Of a stretch of DNA of 64,000 nt, positions 48,801 through 62,600 are shown piece by piece. Numbering within the stretch: position 1 is the first letter of the stretch; the number at the start of each line of letters is the position of its first letter. The DNA comes from Embiotoca jacksoni (Eukaryota; Chordata; Actinopteri; Embiotocidae), in NCBI GenBank assembly GCA_022577435.1, contig JAKOON010000007.1:1198001-1262000 (forward strand), read 5' to 3'. The notes under the pieces are model-generated. The model saw nothing but the letters and a program-made list of their open reading frames with translations, had not been told where the DNA came from and ran no database searches. The translations under genes were made by a program, and so were the position numbers.

Positions 48801-51158
48801 GAGTGAAAATGTCGGGACTGGAGCAGACAGCATGTTTAGCAAACACCTCTTAAAAAAACACCACATTTGCCTAATCAAAGCCCAGACCTTTAAAGTACTT
48901 CTGAAAAGCTTAGCAACACGTCAGAGCAAATACGTTTTGTTTTTATTATTATCATAGATTCATTCTCTATCTTTGAAACCCTGGTCTGACAAATAAAAAC
49001 AACAACTTTAAGTCCAGGTCCACTATTTCAGGAAGATCAACCACACTCCATGAATTTGACAGAGAGAGTTTGCTCAGCTGTCAAGAAGATAAGGACACGG
49101 AGAGATCTAGCCATAAAATGATGTTGAAGGCTTGAGAAAATACCAGCAAGCTGCCTCTGAAATAGAAATAAAAAAAATAAAAAAAAAACTGAAATATCGT
49201 GCGCAAGCGGAACATCCTAAAAAGTTGTTTACAGAAGTTGGTGGATTCGGTTTATAACAGGCATCACGCAGGGGCTGATGACATTTTAAATGTGTGATGT
49301 TTAACTTGAGGCAAGGCAGCGGGTCAAAGCGTCATTCTGGAGGTGTTTTGGTATTTTTTTGGGACATGAGAAAATATACATGTAAATATCCAAACTGGAC
49401 TTTTTCTTAATGAGTTCAGTGAAATCCTGATGAGCTCCTGTGGCTACCTCACCTCCGCTCCCATTTCTGTCAATGTCAACCCCCTCCTCGAGCGCATCTG
49501 CTCCAGGACCATCTCATCTCATGCTGTAATACTCACCGCTGATGTGCACGGCTAGAGCAGATGGCGGGTGCACACTCGCAGACACACACACACACATGTA
49601 CACACACACACACACATGTACGCACATGTGCACACACTTCCCTGATGAACACATTCCCTTGTTTGTTTTCTCTTTTAAAAGGAGTGAAACTCTGAGACGG
49701 AGGTGAGAGGACGGTGGACTGGACAAACAGTGTTACAGGGTGAGATTAATCAGTACACAGTGTTTAACAGTGGGATCGGGCCATTCTGAATGCCTGATTA
49801 GGTTGAGTGATGGCTCTGTTTGCCCATCCTGTTCCATTAGAAGTGAGGCTTCGAAGTCACTTGCAGTAGTAGTTCAAGGTCGACGGTAAATGCAATGTTT
49901 GCAACACGGGGAAGATGGATGGATTTTGTTTGTGTGGGAGTTACATTCAGGTGATGACTAAAGCTAAGGTGCATCATGTGACACACACCGGTATATTTGT
50001 CTTTACTGTCAGCTTATGTGTCTTTCATACTCTTGATGTAGGAAGTTAAAGTAAAAAAGAAAGCATCCCAAGATAGAAATATCAGGAGTCATATAGTATA
50101 AGAATCTCGATCTTTGGCTCAAAGATTTTTAGTGAGGGATATTTGCAAATCTGAGCAATTTTGTAATTCAAAAACTTGTTTTGGCACATAAGAACTAACC
50201 AGATTACTTGTCATATTAACAAATTAAAAAAAAAGTCAAGTTAATATAGGTCAAATGGGGGCTTAACATTTGGTCAAAGTGTGACTAATCTTTTTTAATC
50301 ACATTCAAGCAAAGCATTTGGAAAACAGAGCGTCACAGTATTTTGAATCTTTGCAGGTAAGTACATCCAAATAGTTTGGAATATAAAACAAATATTGAAC
50401 AGCAGCAATAGACATCAAATTATGTCAATTCAATTTTCATAGTTGACCAAAATTACAAATAATAATCTTTGTTGAAATGGTTTTATGATCTGCACATCAT
50501 ATGATGCCCTCTCTCTGACAAACATGTTAATTCCTTCATGTTTGGTCCTCAGGACTTAAATGAATATCTGTGATGTGAAGCATTAAAAGTCAAAAATGAG
50601 TTGATATTTCCACTGATGAAGGCATTCAAAGAGTTATTATATTGATGCCGGAATAAGCTAATGTGGAGACATTAAGATACATAAATAAATCAGTTGAGTT
50701 AAAAAAAAAAAAAAAAAAAAAAGACCAACATCACATCGCTAAAACTGCATCAAAAAGAAAACAACACAGCTTCAAAATAAGACTGTCAAAGTATTACTGC
50801 TGGTGCTTAGTCCAAAACAAAAGGGACAAACTGCAAACTTGTTTTTTTTCCCCAGAGGCCCAAAAGTGTATCTGTGGATACCTGAAGGTAAAACATATTA
50901 TGAAACAAAAGGAGGATCCTTAATGGCCGAAGAGGTAAGTGACTGAACAGGGCTGCTGGTGGTGTTGCGCGCAAGAGTGGTTTATTGTGAAGGGACAGAG
51001 TGGGTGGGATGGTGAGGAAGGGGCTGTGGCAGAAAGCGAAGACATACAACTTTGCTGCCACCGGAGCAGGTGTGCAACTTTACTAAAGCAATGCATTAAT
51101 ATTAAATGGAGAAACAGATGATGAAATATACATCACAGCATGATTGCTTTCCAGTCAG

Positions 51159-51160
<2 letters not shown>
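45873..51160. other. Spacer with no recognised gene
   Basis: Mostly unique AT-rich DNA. The segment 46730-46870 is free of simple repeats and carries an octamer ATTTGCAT (about 46783-46790). CA-rich imperfect repeats occur at 49575-49635 and an A tract at 50701-50722. Frames such as 47457-47819 have no recognisable domain. Confidence 0.55.
50701..50722 (+). repeat. Poly-A tract, 22 bases
   Basis: Uninterrupted A run; no element body was recognised upstream. Confidence 0.95.

Positions 51161-51162
<2 letters not shown>

Positions 51163-51207
<45 letters not shown>
51163..51207 (+). repeat. (TG)n microsatellite, about 22 units
   Basis: Uninterrupted array directly abutting the left end of the CTTTGACC-type repeat copy 2. 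Confidence 0.97.
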
Positions 51208-51209
<2 letters not shown>

Positions 51210-51590
51210 CATGATTCCTCCCAAGATTATCATCACCAATTCAGTATCTGACCAAAGGTGAAATGAGGTCACATTCATCTTTACCGAGTTATGGGGCTGA
51301 ATAACTGCCGCAAAAGTGTTTTTGCAGAGGATTAAGATGCCACAGTGAAGCTGACCTTTGACCTTCTGGATATAAGATGACAACATTTCACTATCCTATT
51401 AGACATTTGGCTAAAAAGAGTCTTAATTTGCGAATGAATTGTTGAAGTATGGCTACAAGCGTGTTTTGTGAGGTCACAGCCACCTCAAACTTTGACTTTT
51501 GACCACCGAATTCTAATCAGTTCATACTTTAGACAAAGCAAACGTTTGAAAGTTCTTTCAAGGTGGTCCAGAGATGTCATGTTTACAAAA
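51206..51590 (+). repeat. CTTTGACC-type dispersed fish repeat, copy 2
   Basis: Same orientation and block order as 45150-45545: CCAAGATTATCATCACCAAT, AGTGAAGCTGACCTTTGACC with TTCTGGATATAAGATGACAA, then AACTTTGACTTTTGACCACC, TTCTAATCAGTTCATAC and AAGGTGGTCCAGAGATGTCA. The last blocks are closer to the familiar consensus than in copy 1. Confidence 0.75.
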
Positions 51591-52220
51591 AAAGGGACGA
51601 AAAGATGGAGAACCTGACAAAAGAAAAAAAAAAAAAAGAAGCTTACGGCCATGGTACAGAGTCATAAAATAATCAGGGAAAAATCGCGGCTACAGATTAT
51701 GAATTAATTGTAGATCTTTGCTGGGATGATGTTTTACACATTCCTCCACCACTTACTTAACTTTCCACTTTGCTACAAACAGGCTGCGTTGGTTTTCGGC
51801 ATCGGCCCTTAACACATGGCATAAGAAATAAATCATGAGGTGAGAATTTATCCAACTATTTGGCAGACTCTTTTCTATAATTCAAAAATGTGCCCGTACA
51901 AAAAAAAAAAGAAGAAAAAAGCAACTGGCACACTACAGATAAAACCTCTGAAAGGGTTTTATGCTCCGTGACATGTAGAATACACTCGACGAAGGAAACC
52001 CAGACAGCTGGAAGCATCTCCAAACGTACTTCGATGTTCTGAAGTAATTCTGAGCTAACAGCGCTAACAGCAGAGACATCTGGCTTCCCTTCGCTGTCTC
52101 TCGGTGACTCTGTTGCTTCACGTGTTTCTTCCTTTTAGTCTCTGTGTCATCTCCATTACAAACAATGCATTTTTGCTCACATTGGTTTTGCAGTCTGCAG
52201 TCTGGTGGAGAATAACGTGT

Positions 52221-52221
<1 letters not shown>

Positions 52222-52251
<30 letters not shown>
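52222..52251 (+). repeat. (CAA)10 microsatellite
   Basis: Ten uninterrupted CAA units. Confidence 0.97.
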
Positions 52252-53526
52252 AGGAAAAGCAAGACAACTGCAAAGTAGGCAAGCGAAATGAAACACCACT
52301 GCAAACAAACTAATTGAAACTAAAGCAAACTATTCTGCAGCACTACAATATGCCGCAACAAAAGAAACTCAAACAAAGCATGTAGTATTAAGGCACAACA
52401 GCGGCTGGCTTCTCTTAGAAGTATTTGGTAAAAAAAAATTATAAAAAGAAACAAAAGCAAACTTATGTGCAAAAGGAAACTTTACAACAACATTTTTGCA
52501 AACTATATGCAGGCCTGAAACAAATGAAATACCTTCCAAGCCTCAAACAAAGCTATTCCCCCTCGGTTGGAGACATGCAGGTACCTGGACACTATTAATA
52601 AAAAGGCCAAGTTAATATTATGTTTAAAAAAAACGACAACTGATTGTCACGTCTTTAATTTGAAAGCTAAAAGACAGCGTTCATATATACATTTGTTCAC
52701 TTCTAAAACCTTTTTTTTTTTTCCCCCAACAAATCTTTTAAAGCAAAGGGGAGCCTAACAAAATCCACCAGCAAACAATGGCTGGCCTTGTGCTCAGGTG
52801 TACAGGAAAGAGACCCAAGTGAGCTTCCTGCCTCCCTTTATAGCCTCCATCCTCCCTTGCTGCCTGCCTGGGTCCTAGTGCTAGACTCTCTGTTATCTAC
52901 CCTTCCACACTTATATCATGTAATGATTTAATCCATTGCTGTTCCACAAAAATGAAAGCACTGTAAATGTTAATGATGAAATGACATCGTAGCATTGGAT
53001 GTGACTTGAAGATATGACCTTGCTTCTAAACAGCAGCAGGTGAGTTCTCCATCCAAAGCCTTTAACCTCTATGTATCTCCACCTTGACCTGCCACTAAAG
53101 AGAAGGCATTTATGTCCAATGAGGTCACAGTTTTGCTGATGTAATGCACGACCTAACGGCAATAAAGGCCTGAAAGTCTCGTGTCACCGTTTCATCACTT
53201 CCGCCTCCTTTCCTTTTCATCACATCTTTTCTCCCGGCTTGTAATTTTTTTTTTCATTTATCCTGTTTTCCCAGCACTTCACGGCGTTTAGGCGCCTGGA
53301 TGAACCCTAAAAAAAAAAACAGCCGGGCAAAGCAGCTCGACCGTGGAGCCGCTCGGCGGCGGAGAGAAACTGCAAAAGCTGCACTAATAACGTCCCCCTG
53401 AATATTTTAGACACAATTTATTTTTAATCCGCCGGCTGGAAATCAGAGTGATTCAGTTCCATATTGTGGCCCCTGGGGGTGTTTCGTTGCTCATACTTTT
53501 TTAATGACCACACTTCTGTCCATCCA

Positions 53527-53570
53527 GAGGGAGGGAGGGAGGGAGGGAAGGAAGGAAGGAAGGAGGGAGC
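53527..53570 (+). repeat. (GGGA)n/(GGAA)n tetranucleotide array
   Basis: About eleven units switching from GGGA to GGAA and back. Confidence 0.95.
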
Positions 53571-53937
53571 TGGGACGCGGTATATTGGCCCATAACTCTG
53601 AAGGGAAAGGACATGCGAATTAAGCGAGGAGTTTTCATATGAGATGAGATTTGGCCCCTTGAAAAAAAAATAAAGTGTCACCTTGTAGCGCTGCACTGAT
53701 TCAAAGTTACAATGGTACCTTTTGCAGCAAGAACGCTGTAGGTCACAGGTCACGAAACAGGAACATTTTGATTCCATGTAATGTACAATTACAAAGGCAA
53801 CATATTTCACTGTTGATGAAACATGGCAGTTTGTGCTTATTGGCACATAATACTGTATGCAGTGGCTGAAGCTGCCCATATACAACAATAGCTCTTACAG
53901 ATCACGTAAAATTACATCACACACAGCTTAGGAGCAT

Positions 53938-54012
53938 CTTGGTGGCCTCGAGGTCCAACATGGATCCCATTTTACTGACATCATTGTGGGTTTGAGTCTA
54001 GCTGGGGTTATG
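53938..54012 (+). repeat. Possible tRNA-derived SINE head remnant
   Basis: GGTGGCCTCGAGGTC (from 53941) resembles a Pol III A box in the SINE form TGGCnnAGTGG, and GGGTTTGAGTCTAGCTGGGG (53988-54007) resembles the B box GGTTCGAnTCC plus the usual flank. The spacing of about 45 bases fits a tRNA-type promoter. Each box has two or more mismatches and no clear tail follows, so this is at best an old remnant. Confidence 0.4.
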
Positions 54013-57000
54013 CTTTCTCTTTTCTATAAAGGCAAATAATCCCTTACGTAAGGGAGGAAAAAAAGCAAAAACAAAAGAAAGTTCATATACATAAAGGCAA
54101 ATGAGTTTTGCTGAGAGAGCATTGGGGCTGTAAGTGCATCATTCATCACTGAGCTTCACAAAGCACTCATTGTATTTGTTAAAATTTTATAGGGTAAACA
54201 CGAGTGCCAATGCACACCCATGCACGGACGTTTTTGGTGCCTTTGCGTGCCTCATTTGAAACTGATTTTGATTGGCTCCTGAAATCATAGTTTCCTAACA
54301 CATTTTTATTATATTTCCTGTGTCAGACAGGCTCAGAGCTCCATAAGGGCCATAATCAAAGATTATATTACTGAATTAGGGCCATTGGGACTCTGCCTCC
54401 ACCAAAGCAGCTCTGAAGCTGTCTCAGGAGAAAGGAAGAAATAGGTAATAGGCAGATTGACAAATGAGACTTCTGAAGCACTGTGGAATTAAGCATGGCC
54501 ATCTTTATATGTTTTTACATTCTTATATACAGGATCTTACTGTACACTGCACACAAGGATACCCAAAGCTACCCAGTCTGCTCCCCTACTTTGGTGAACA
54601 TCATAATTAAATCAATACACCCTGTAGTATTAGTTAAAAGAAAACATACTTCAAACTCTCAATTATCTATAATTGACCCTCAATAGTTGTGGCTTTAGTC
54701 ACCGCGGTCACTCACAATACTAATTTTCCCATTGTAGTATAAATATGTGACATAAGTCAAGAGGCATGCCTGTGAGAGTACATGAACAGACATATCAAGG
54801 GCGGCCGGGTCGTTGGCCTAAAGGGATACGTGTCACATGACGCCGTTTGAATGCAATTATTTAAATCAACCCTGAAAATAAAGAGGGAACTCATCGCCGC
54901 CATTGATGTCATAATTAGTACAATGAAACAAACAAAAAAGAGAAAAGAAAAGAAAAAACAGAAAAACTTACTGGCACAGTATAGGCAACTGAATTGTTTT
55001 GATATATCCAGTTCAATATAAATGTAATAACTATAATAATAATAAGTGATCATGCAAGGCTAAGAACCAAGCAGTTTATGAGATATGGTCTTCTATAATA
55101 TGAGGTTTGTTGGAGAGGAGTATGAATCAGCAGTAACAACAAAGGAAAAGGTGGAAGGAGTGATTGAAATTGATTTTTTTTTTCAATTAGATTAATATGA
55201 AAGAAGAGGACATATTTTAGTCCTAGATTTGGGTTTGAAGGAAAGTAGTTGTTTGTTTGTTGGGGGTATTGAGGAGGAGGTTGCTATATCGTTGATTGCA
55301 ATCCTGTTACATTTGTTCATTTTGTGAGTGTAGAGGAGGAAGGTTATATTTTTGTATTTAATTCTCATTAGACTCAAACAGGAAAATAATAACATGAGAT
55401 TTCATAGCTGCAACAGAGGTTTCTGTATAATTTCCGACTACTGCCTTATTTGAATTATTTTCTTGAATTTCTTTACATTACAGTCTGGACTGTTACCATA
55501 TTTCTCTTTTGTCTAGGTTGGGACATAATTCACAACGTACGGGTTCATTCAGTTATAGTTCCACGACACAGTATTTCCAATAATGAAGATGAGAGTTGCT
55601 ACATGGGCAATATTACAGAGGTCCACACAGGCCAACTGCAATACTCATACATTCATTTCAAATGGAAGTTACTGTCAAAGATCACTACAATATCTGAAAA
55701 TGAAATACATTTATCCTTTAATATGGGAAAACCACAAAGTATCTTTTATTAACTGGCCTCATTCCTGTTCAACTTGAAGACAGAGATCCACTGTCAATGG
55801 AGATATTTACAGCGATATGAAATAATAGCTAATATTTATGTGATTCGGCTGGTCTTGAATGGATTCTTTAACAATATTCAAAACAGTCCTTCTATGCAAA
55901 GACCCCAGCATCCTCTAAAATATAGAATATATATAAAGCATATTTAAATATATTCATACAGTACTGTGACAATGGATTAACCATGATAATGATTGGAATT
56001 CTGAACGTTGGCTAAAATGTTCACAAATCATGCAAGATCATGCTTCAGTCAGCTGTTTGCTCTTAACGGTATTTAATCAGTCACCATGGCAACAAATTTA
56101 TTCTACTTGAGTATATATGCGTGAGTCTTTATGGGTTCTGAACCTGATGGTAAAGTTAAATGAGAACAAATTGTGTATTGTTCCTGTCAATGTTAGCGGG
56201 ACAAACAATTTTTTCAGCAAACTTTATGAACTCCTGTGTGAATATTATAAAGCCAGAATTTGGAGGCACCTCAGTACACACATTACAAGGGAGTTCAATT
56301 TTTGTAAGCCAATGCCCTGAAATGCATTTCAGCAGGCAAATGATTCTGTTCTCATTGACTAAATTATTAATGCACAACTACAATGGGTATTTTTAGTGTG
56401 GACCACAGTTTACAATATTAATAACATTAACCATACCTGCCCATCATTTTGAGAGCACAGTACCTTTAATTGAACAGAGGAACATTGCAGCATTAAGCAA
56501 ATTTGCCAACAGCGACAATGACAATGACAATGACAAAAGCTGTTAATGTTTAAAGCCTTTGAGTCCCGCAATGCTATGTATGCATAAAGTGAGCATGGTA
56601 AACTTCACAGGAAGTGAAACAAGATAGCAATATTTTCATTTTTAGGTCCAAAAATTGAGATTTATTCAGTAGTTTACAATAAATTTCTCCTTTGTTATCA
56701 CAGATGGAGATAAACAATCATTGGAAAGGGGATTTACAACTGAAATTTAATTACTGACATAATTATAACACTCTAGTGGCATAATCCATTTTGTTTTATA
56801 GATAATTATTTCAAGATTATAACATTAATCATTTTCTAATTTACTTACTTAATCCCACACAATTTTGTTAATCTCTTGAGATATTCTGTTTCCTCACCAC
56901 ACACAGAAAAAGAACATGTCTTGAACTTTTTAAATTTCAGCAATTAAATAATGTATTTGAGTGATTCCCATTTGAAATTTGAGGAGGGCATGTCCTCGAC

Positions 57001-59451
57001 TCTGAGTCACTGATGTGCATCTCTGAACCACAGTCTGACTGTTTCAGTTAGAATTCTTCATGTGAGGGCCTTTTTTTTTTTTTTTCCCAAAGTGCTGCAG
57101 GCGATATTTATTCACTCAACTGTATGATGATAGAGGTATTTGCAAAATTGCAAAAAGGGATTTGTGGCAGAAGGGGGAAAATAACACAAAAATTAAATAA
57201 TGTAGAAGATACAAGATACGTATTCAATATTTCATTTTTTAAAGTTTACTCTTTGTGTTTGTTGTTGTGGATTGTTGTTAAAAGGTAAGAGTGAAAACAC
57301 TTGTTCGATGTTGACGGGCTGGCAGGTCCAAATAGGTTTATACTCACCATTTTGGTAAGCTGGTGGAGGCACGGTAGTTTAGTTGGTGAGTTTGTTGTCG
57401 ATTAGTTGATGGTCAGAAAATGTATCTTCACCTCCAATAACCTCAAAAACTGTTCGTTGGTTTCTAAGTGCACAGATATCTGATTAGAAGGACGGTAATG
57501 TTCAGCATCCTTTACATTCATAATAATCCCTTTTGTCATGTTGATTTTATTGTGTTGAAATCTGTTTTATCAACATGAATATTAAAATAATTTATTTCAC
57601 ACAATGTAATATAATGTATATTCTATTGATTCTATTGATAATATAACGTGGAATAATTAGGTTGTTTCACAATACTAAACTTTTGTAATGGAAAGACAGT
57701 AAAGTCATAACTGATCAAATGAATCTACCAACTGTGAGTCTGTATTTTCTGTTAGCGCGAGCTTCAAACGTCCGAAAATCCCCCAAAAACTGCAGCTTAA
57801 TACAATGTTGCTGTGAACCCACAATAAAACCCAAATACCAACATATTACACGGAGTATTTAACATGTAAATATTATGGCTGAGTGATACTATACAGGTAA
57901 TAAACTGACATAATTAGATCAGTAGGTCACTGCAGATATACTCTATATCACAAATGAAAGAATGGATTTCTATTAACATTATATAATTGTCTAAATAACA
58001 TACAGACATACATCATGATGATATGCAGTATAAATCCATTTTTTAAATGAACTGTTACTGGTGGGACATCTGTTGATTGTTAGTTTAATGTTGACAGGGT
58101 GAAGCGGTCATATTGTTGTTGACTACGTCAGAAAGATTGTTGATAAGTTGTCAGCGAATGGTTTATTGTTGACGCTTTAGATAATAGAGATCATTTCACG
58201 ACCACATGGTTTGTCGGTGGCAGAGTACAAAGAGATGAGGATGGAGACTGAAACAAGAGGGGGAATCTAAAGCTGAGATAAATAGAGGCGCTAGGCTAGA
58301 TCGGGAATAAAGTGGTGGTGGCGGTGGGAGGGGGGCGGGGAGGGGGGGGGGCGGGGAAGGGTTGGCGTGGGTTTTCATTTAGAAACAGAGAACTGCTGAG
58401 GAGCACCTGTCGTCACAATCTGTCCACCTCCACAGTGCAGCTCTGCGAGTCGGCGCAGGCAGCGGCCGCCTCAGAGCTGTGGTTTGTTCGGTTGAAATGT
58501 TTGATGCTGATTTGTATCTCTGTTTATCTCATAAAAGACACAACATCTCATTCTCCTCGGTCTTTCTGATGCATCTGTACACGCTCTATTTTCTTACGTA
58601 GCACAGCAGGGGCTTTGTTTACGTCTCGCTCTTTCAGAACTATCAGTGGCATAACAATCCAACATCTATCCCCGTGTGCCCTTTTCAAAGAGCGTGCGAA
58701 CACCGGGTCATCCTAAATTTGTGTTATCCTGCGCCGTACATGTCCCCGTGTCTTCGGCATTGCATTCGAAAAGAGGTAGATGGACGAAGTTTATCTGGAG
58801 CAATGAGCATAAACACGACATTGACACAAGTGGCCCCTGGTTCTCCTGGTTAATAGGCTCTGACACCTGGCATGGGCTTGATAGATCAGGGGCCAAATGG
58901 ATGGCGGCTGCAGGCGTGGAAAGTATTATTACAGCCTGACAGAGGTGAGTAGCAGCTGAGATCCATCACCCTCTGGGGACCTATGTGCTATGCATGTGTT
59001 TGTAGATTCAGAGAGGGCTGGTGTGTGAGCGAGGACGCGACTGGCAAATGAAAATCTAATCCTGGAGTGCCGAGCTTCACACAATGCGAGGTGGCTTTGC
59101 CTTCCGGACTACCTTGAGCATGCGATGTGGGTGTTTGTATGTATGTTACTCAGCTTCAAAGTTGAAGCCTTGGGGGAGCAGCGCTCGCAGGTATATGTCA
59201 GTGTTATCTGCATGGACTGGAGATGGGTGGGTACGTGTTGCAACTCAGCGTGGGGAAAGTGCGAAATGGTTTGACGGCATTTCTGATGCCTCGCACCTAA
59301 GTGGCATCTAACCTGGTCAAGAGTTTATTCGTTCACTTTCACACCTGTAGTTTGATTTGTGTGGCCCAGATCACAGACAGAAATAATAAAGTTCTGCCTT
59401 TTAGCTCCGGTCTGTTTCCTGTTCACACTTATCTATTAAAAAATACGGACC
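54013..59451. other. AT-rich spacer with conserved-element-like texture
   Basis: Long stretches lack simple repeats, notably 54255-54430, 56400-56720 and 58735-58945, which makes them candidate conserved noncoding elements. G tracts occur around 58320-58360. No exons were recognised. Confidence 0.45.
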
Positions 59452-59690
59452 AGAGACTGTATATGAAAGTGGACGTAGCTTCTGGGTCTGAAAAATGAGG
59501 CTGATGCGGAAGTGCCTTAAGATGCAATACCACCCAGTGCCACTAAAGCTCGGCTCCAAAAAGCCTGCGGCTTCATAGACTCCAATTCAACTTCACTCAT
59601 GAAATTTAAAGTCAATAAAGTTTTTCCCCGAGTTATTTCATTTTTGCTTGCTAAAGTGGCTCCTTCTTATTATCTTCATCGTCCCTATCA
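59452..59690 (+). repeat. Dispersed repeat, copy 2 (partner of 11954-12300)
   Basis: Shared blocks in the same order and orientation: ACTGTATATGAAAGTGGACG, GGGTCTGAAAAATGAGG, GGAAGTGCCTTAAGATGCAA, GGCTCCAAAAAGCCTGCGGC, TCATAGACTCCAATTCAACT and GCTAAAGTGGCTCCTTCTTA. Confidence 0.75.
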
Positions 59691-62600
59691 ATAAATAATG
59701 AGATCTCAGCTTAGCACAGCGCCTAGCGTGTGGAGCAAGACCTGTCAACGTCGAGCTTTTTTGGGATACATCTAAAAAATTATGATGGGCAACAGACGGC
59801 CTATAACTGTGTATCAAACTATCCTGTGGCCAAAAGGCACCGTGTCTTGTTTCTGCAACAGACAATTACCTTCACCAGCTTGTTGCCATGTGTCTTCTTT
59901 CAGTTTTTAAGTGTGTCTCGCTGCTCTTGCAGAGACATTTCACAATAAAAGCAGCTGTAGAGGCAGGAATAAATCTTATAAACAGTGTCCATGTCTTGGG
60001 AAATCTATTGACAGGGCCTTGCAATGTATTATATTTGTTGCTCAGTTCAAAGTATACAAGAAGACATAGCTGTCTGTGATAAAAAGGTAAATAAAGAGGG
60101 CTTAAGGGTTAAAAAAAAAAAACATATTTCTATTGTGTGGTAAAAAGTAATCGGTAAGAATTGTGAGGAAAAGGTATGTATGTATTTCATTCTATGTCTT
60201 GATTTTTTTTTAAACAGCTAATTTGATAAAGAGGTATTTTTTGCTCGAGAAGTCCATAGTTTTCTTTGCTGTAACCTGTATTCGGCCACATTTTCATCAA
60301 GTCAGTGGTAGATTAGTAATGTGAACGGCTGTAGGACGCTGCCAGCTAACTCAGCTCAGTGCAGTAATTTCTTCTGGACTACTTTTGACCTGGAAACGTG
60401 AGACAACCACCTGAACAACCTCCCGACTCTGTGAATGTGCTCGAGGGCTGTCCTCCAGCTCAGGGACGGACGCCTGTGGACAGTCAGCTTTCTCTGGAGG
60501 ACTGCGTATCTCCTAACAAAAGGTACCAATCTGCCTTTTTTGCCTTTGCTCCAGTTTGATTGAAGTGACCGCTAAAGCTTCGGGTTCCTGTGATCACAAG
60601 CATCAAGTCAGTTGCGCAACAGTTCGTATATCTTTGCTATATTGTTTTGCAGTGATCATTTCAAAGTGTTCATTGTTGTGTGTGTGATCATTGTCATAGG
60701 GCTTACTCAGGGTGAAAGTACAGGCAAGCAGTTAAATTAGATAAAAGCTAGAAATGATAAAAGCAGAAAGGAAAATCCACAGTATGGTTTCTGGTGCCGC
60801 CCAGCAGCTTGTCTTGGCAGATGACTGCTGCTCTGTGGACTAATTCATACCTGCCTCTTCCTGGAGCCGGTGTTGGAGGCGAGGTCTGTTTGGCCTGGCT
60901 GGTTGTGTTGTGCTTTTTTTTTTTTTTTTTTGGTGATCTGTTTTTTGTGAATGGTCGTAATGCATCCCTGACGTTTTGCTACACTTTTATAACAGGTGTC
61001 ATTGCGATGATATCTGCGGGCCGGTCTTAAAGCTGAAAGCATATTCCTCTTCCTGCTGCTGCTTAACGCGGCTTTTGTTTGAGGTCGGCTGGCACAAGTT
61101 ATCTCGCCTGCCTCATTTGGGCTGTTTGGATGTGTTTTTATTTAGCCAGAGTTGACCGTCGGGGTTGTATTTACTCGGCCTGCTGGCTGGAGCGCCGTGC
61201 TGGCACGCCTCCCGGCCTGAACGAATAGGTGGACTTTGAATCAACCTGGCACCAGCTCCTATCGTTCGATCGTCCCTCACACGGCGTGACTTTAATTGTT
61301 CTCTCTCCCTCGCTGGACAGGAGCTGTTGGGCCGGAGCAACAGTCAGACTCTCCGGTGATGGTTTCACCTCACAGATCTCTGACTGCAGTGCACTCCGGG
61401 TGTCATTTGGACGGTGTGGCGTGTTCACGCATTGTGTGTAGCATAAGGAGCGTTTCCACCCCTCAGGTGGTCGTTGCTGCGTGATAAGCCCCGGCCCTGC
61501 TCCTCGTTTGCTGGGCCTCATTAGGCCGCCGACCAAGATCATGGTGTTATACTCGACAAGCAGCTAATTTGTTGCAGAGAAATATGTTCAAAAACTGGGT
61601 GCATTTCTTTGGATTCGCATGTCATCTTAAGTGTTTTTAGAATCCGTGTAATTTTCTTGAGTCCCAAAGTGGTTCAACTTTCTAACAGTCTCCTCAAAGT
61701 GAAATTCCCTCAGGGTGGCGTTGTCGAGACAACAAACTACCTCATTATGCTTCTGCCACAAAAGACAACAACAAAAAACAGTGTGATAATGTGACTCTTA
61801 AGATTAAGTAATTAAAATTATTTCTTTTAATTAAATTATTTTTGTGTTGCAATTACAGTTAATGACTTGCTTCATTTTAAAATGTCTTCTGGGTGTTTTT
61901 TATCTACTCTTTCCGAGGTTAAAGGCCACATACATTAGACTGGTGCTTCTATCATTAAAGGGATACTATACTCAATTGTTTGCTATAGTCTGGTCTCCTA
62001 ACATTTAGTTATATCCGGGAGATATACGATTTCTGTAGTGACCCCAGTTAAATAGCATTAAGTTAATCCGAGTTACACCAAGGCACCATCTACATAAAAA
62101 GAAGGTAGACTGGTATTGTGTCACCATAGTTTTAAGATTTTATTTCACATGTTTTGAAGGAGGGTATTTTTTTTGCCTGGCAGTTCGGCATCAAGTAAAT
62201 AAGTATTGATAAAAGAGCCTAAATAGCGATTTTACATGACATTAAACGCATCAAATATAACCGATACTTAATCAGAAGAGAATTATTATTATATTGGACA
62301 AATACAAGATTCAGATATTAAAAACTTGACCAAACGAGGACACAGTCAAACATCAAAACATTACTCAATGAAACCAAATTATTCTAGAACAAAAACAATT
62401 CACTAAAAGTACATATTATGGTTAGTTCATAATCACCTGTGTAATATATTGATCATAACTGATTGGGTTAAATCTTAATGCATGGAAATAAGGAATCACA
62501 TGTCATCTAATGAGGTTTCGTTTGCTTTCAGACAGGTTACCGTTAACACAAAGTAAACTTAAGGTGCGTTTTTCTGGCATTTAGGGAAGAGATTGATAAA

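Larger units (their letters stand above)
51591..53937. other. Spacer with no recognised gene
   Basis: Contains a CAA array inside an A-rich, degenerate tract (about 52220-52510) and a GGGA/GGAA tetranucleotide array. No exon was recognised. Confidence 0.55.

Noticed and set aside
49545..49560. Good splice donor (GCG followed by GTGAGTATT) on the minus strand
   Set aside because: The upstream side is a CA/TG-rich simple repeat without a coding frame, so it is likely chance.
60388..60555. Frame without ATG that reads like coding sequence (EGCPPAQGRTPVDSQLSLED) and meets a GT
   Set aside because: A stop lies just upstream with no convincing splice acceptor, and no family was recognised; codon-like texture alone is not enough.
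61171..61542. 123-codon minus-strand frame in GC-richer DNA
   Set aside because: Overlapping frames are open on both strands, consistent with base composition; no domain was recognised.
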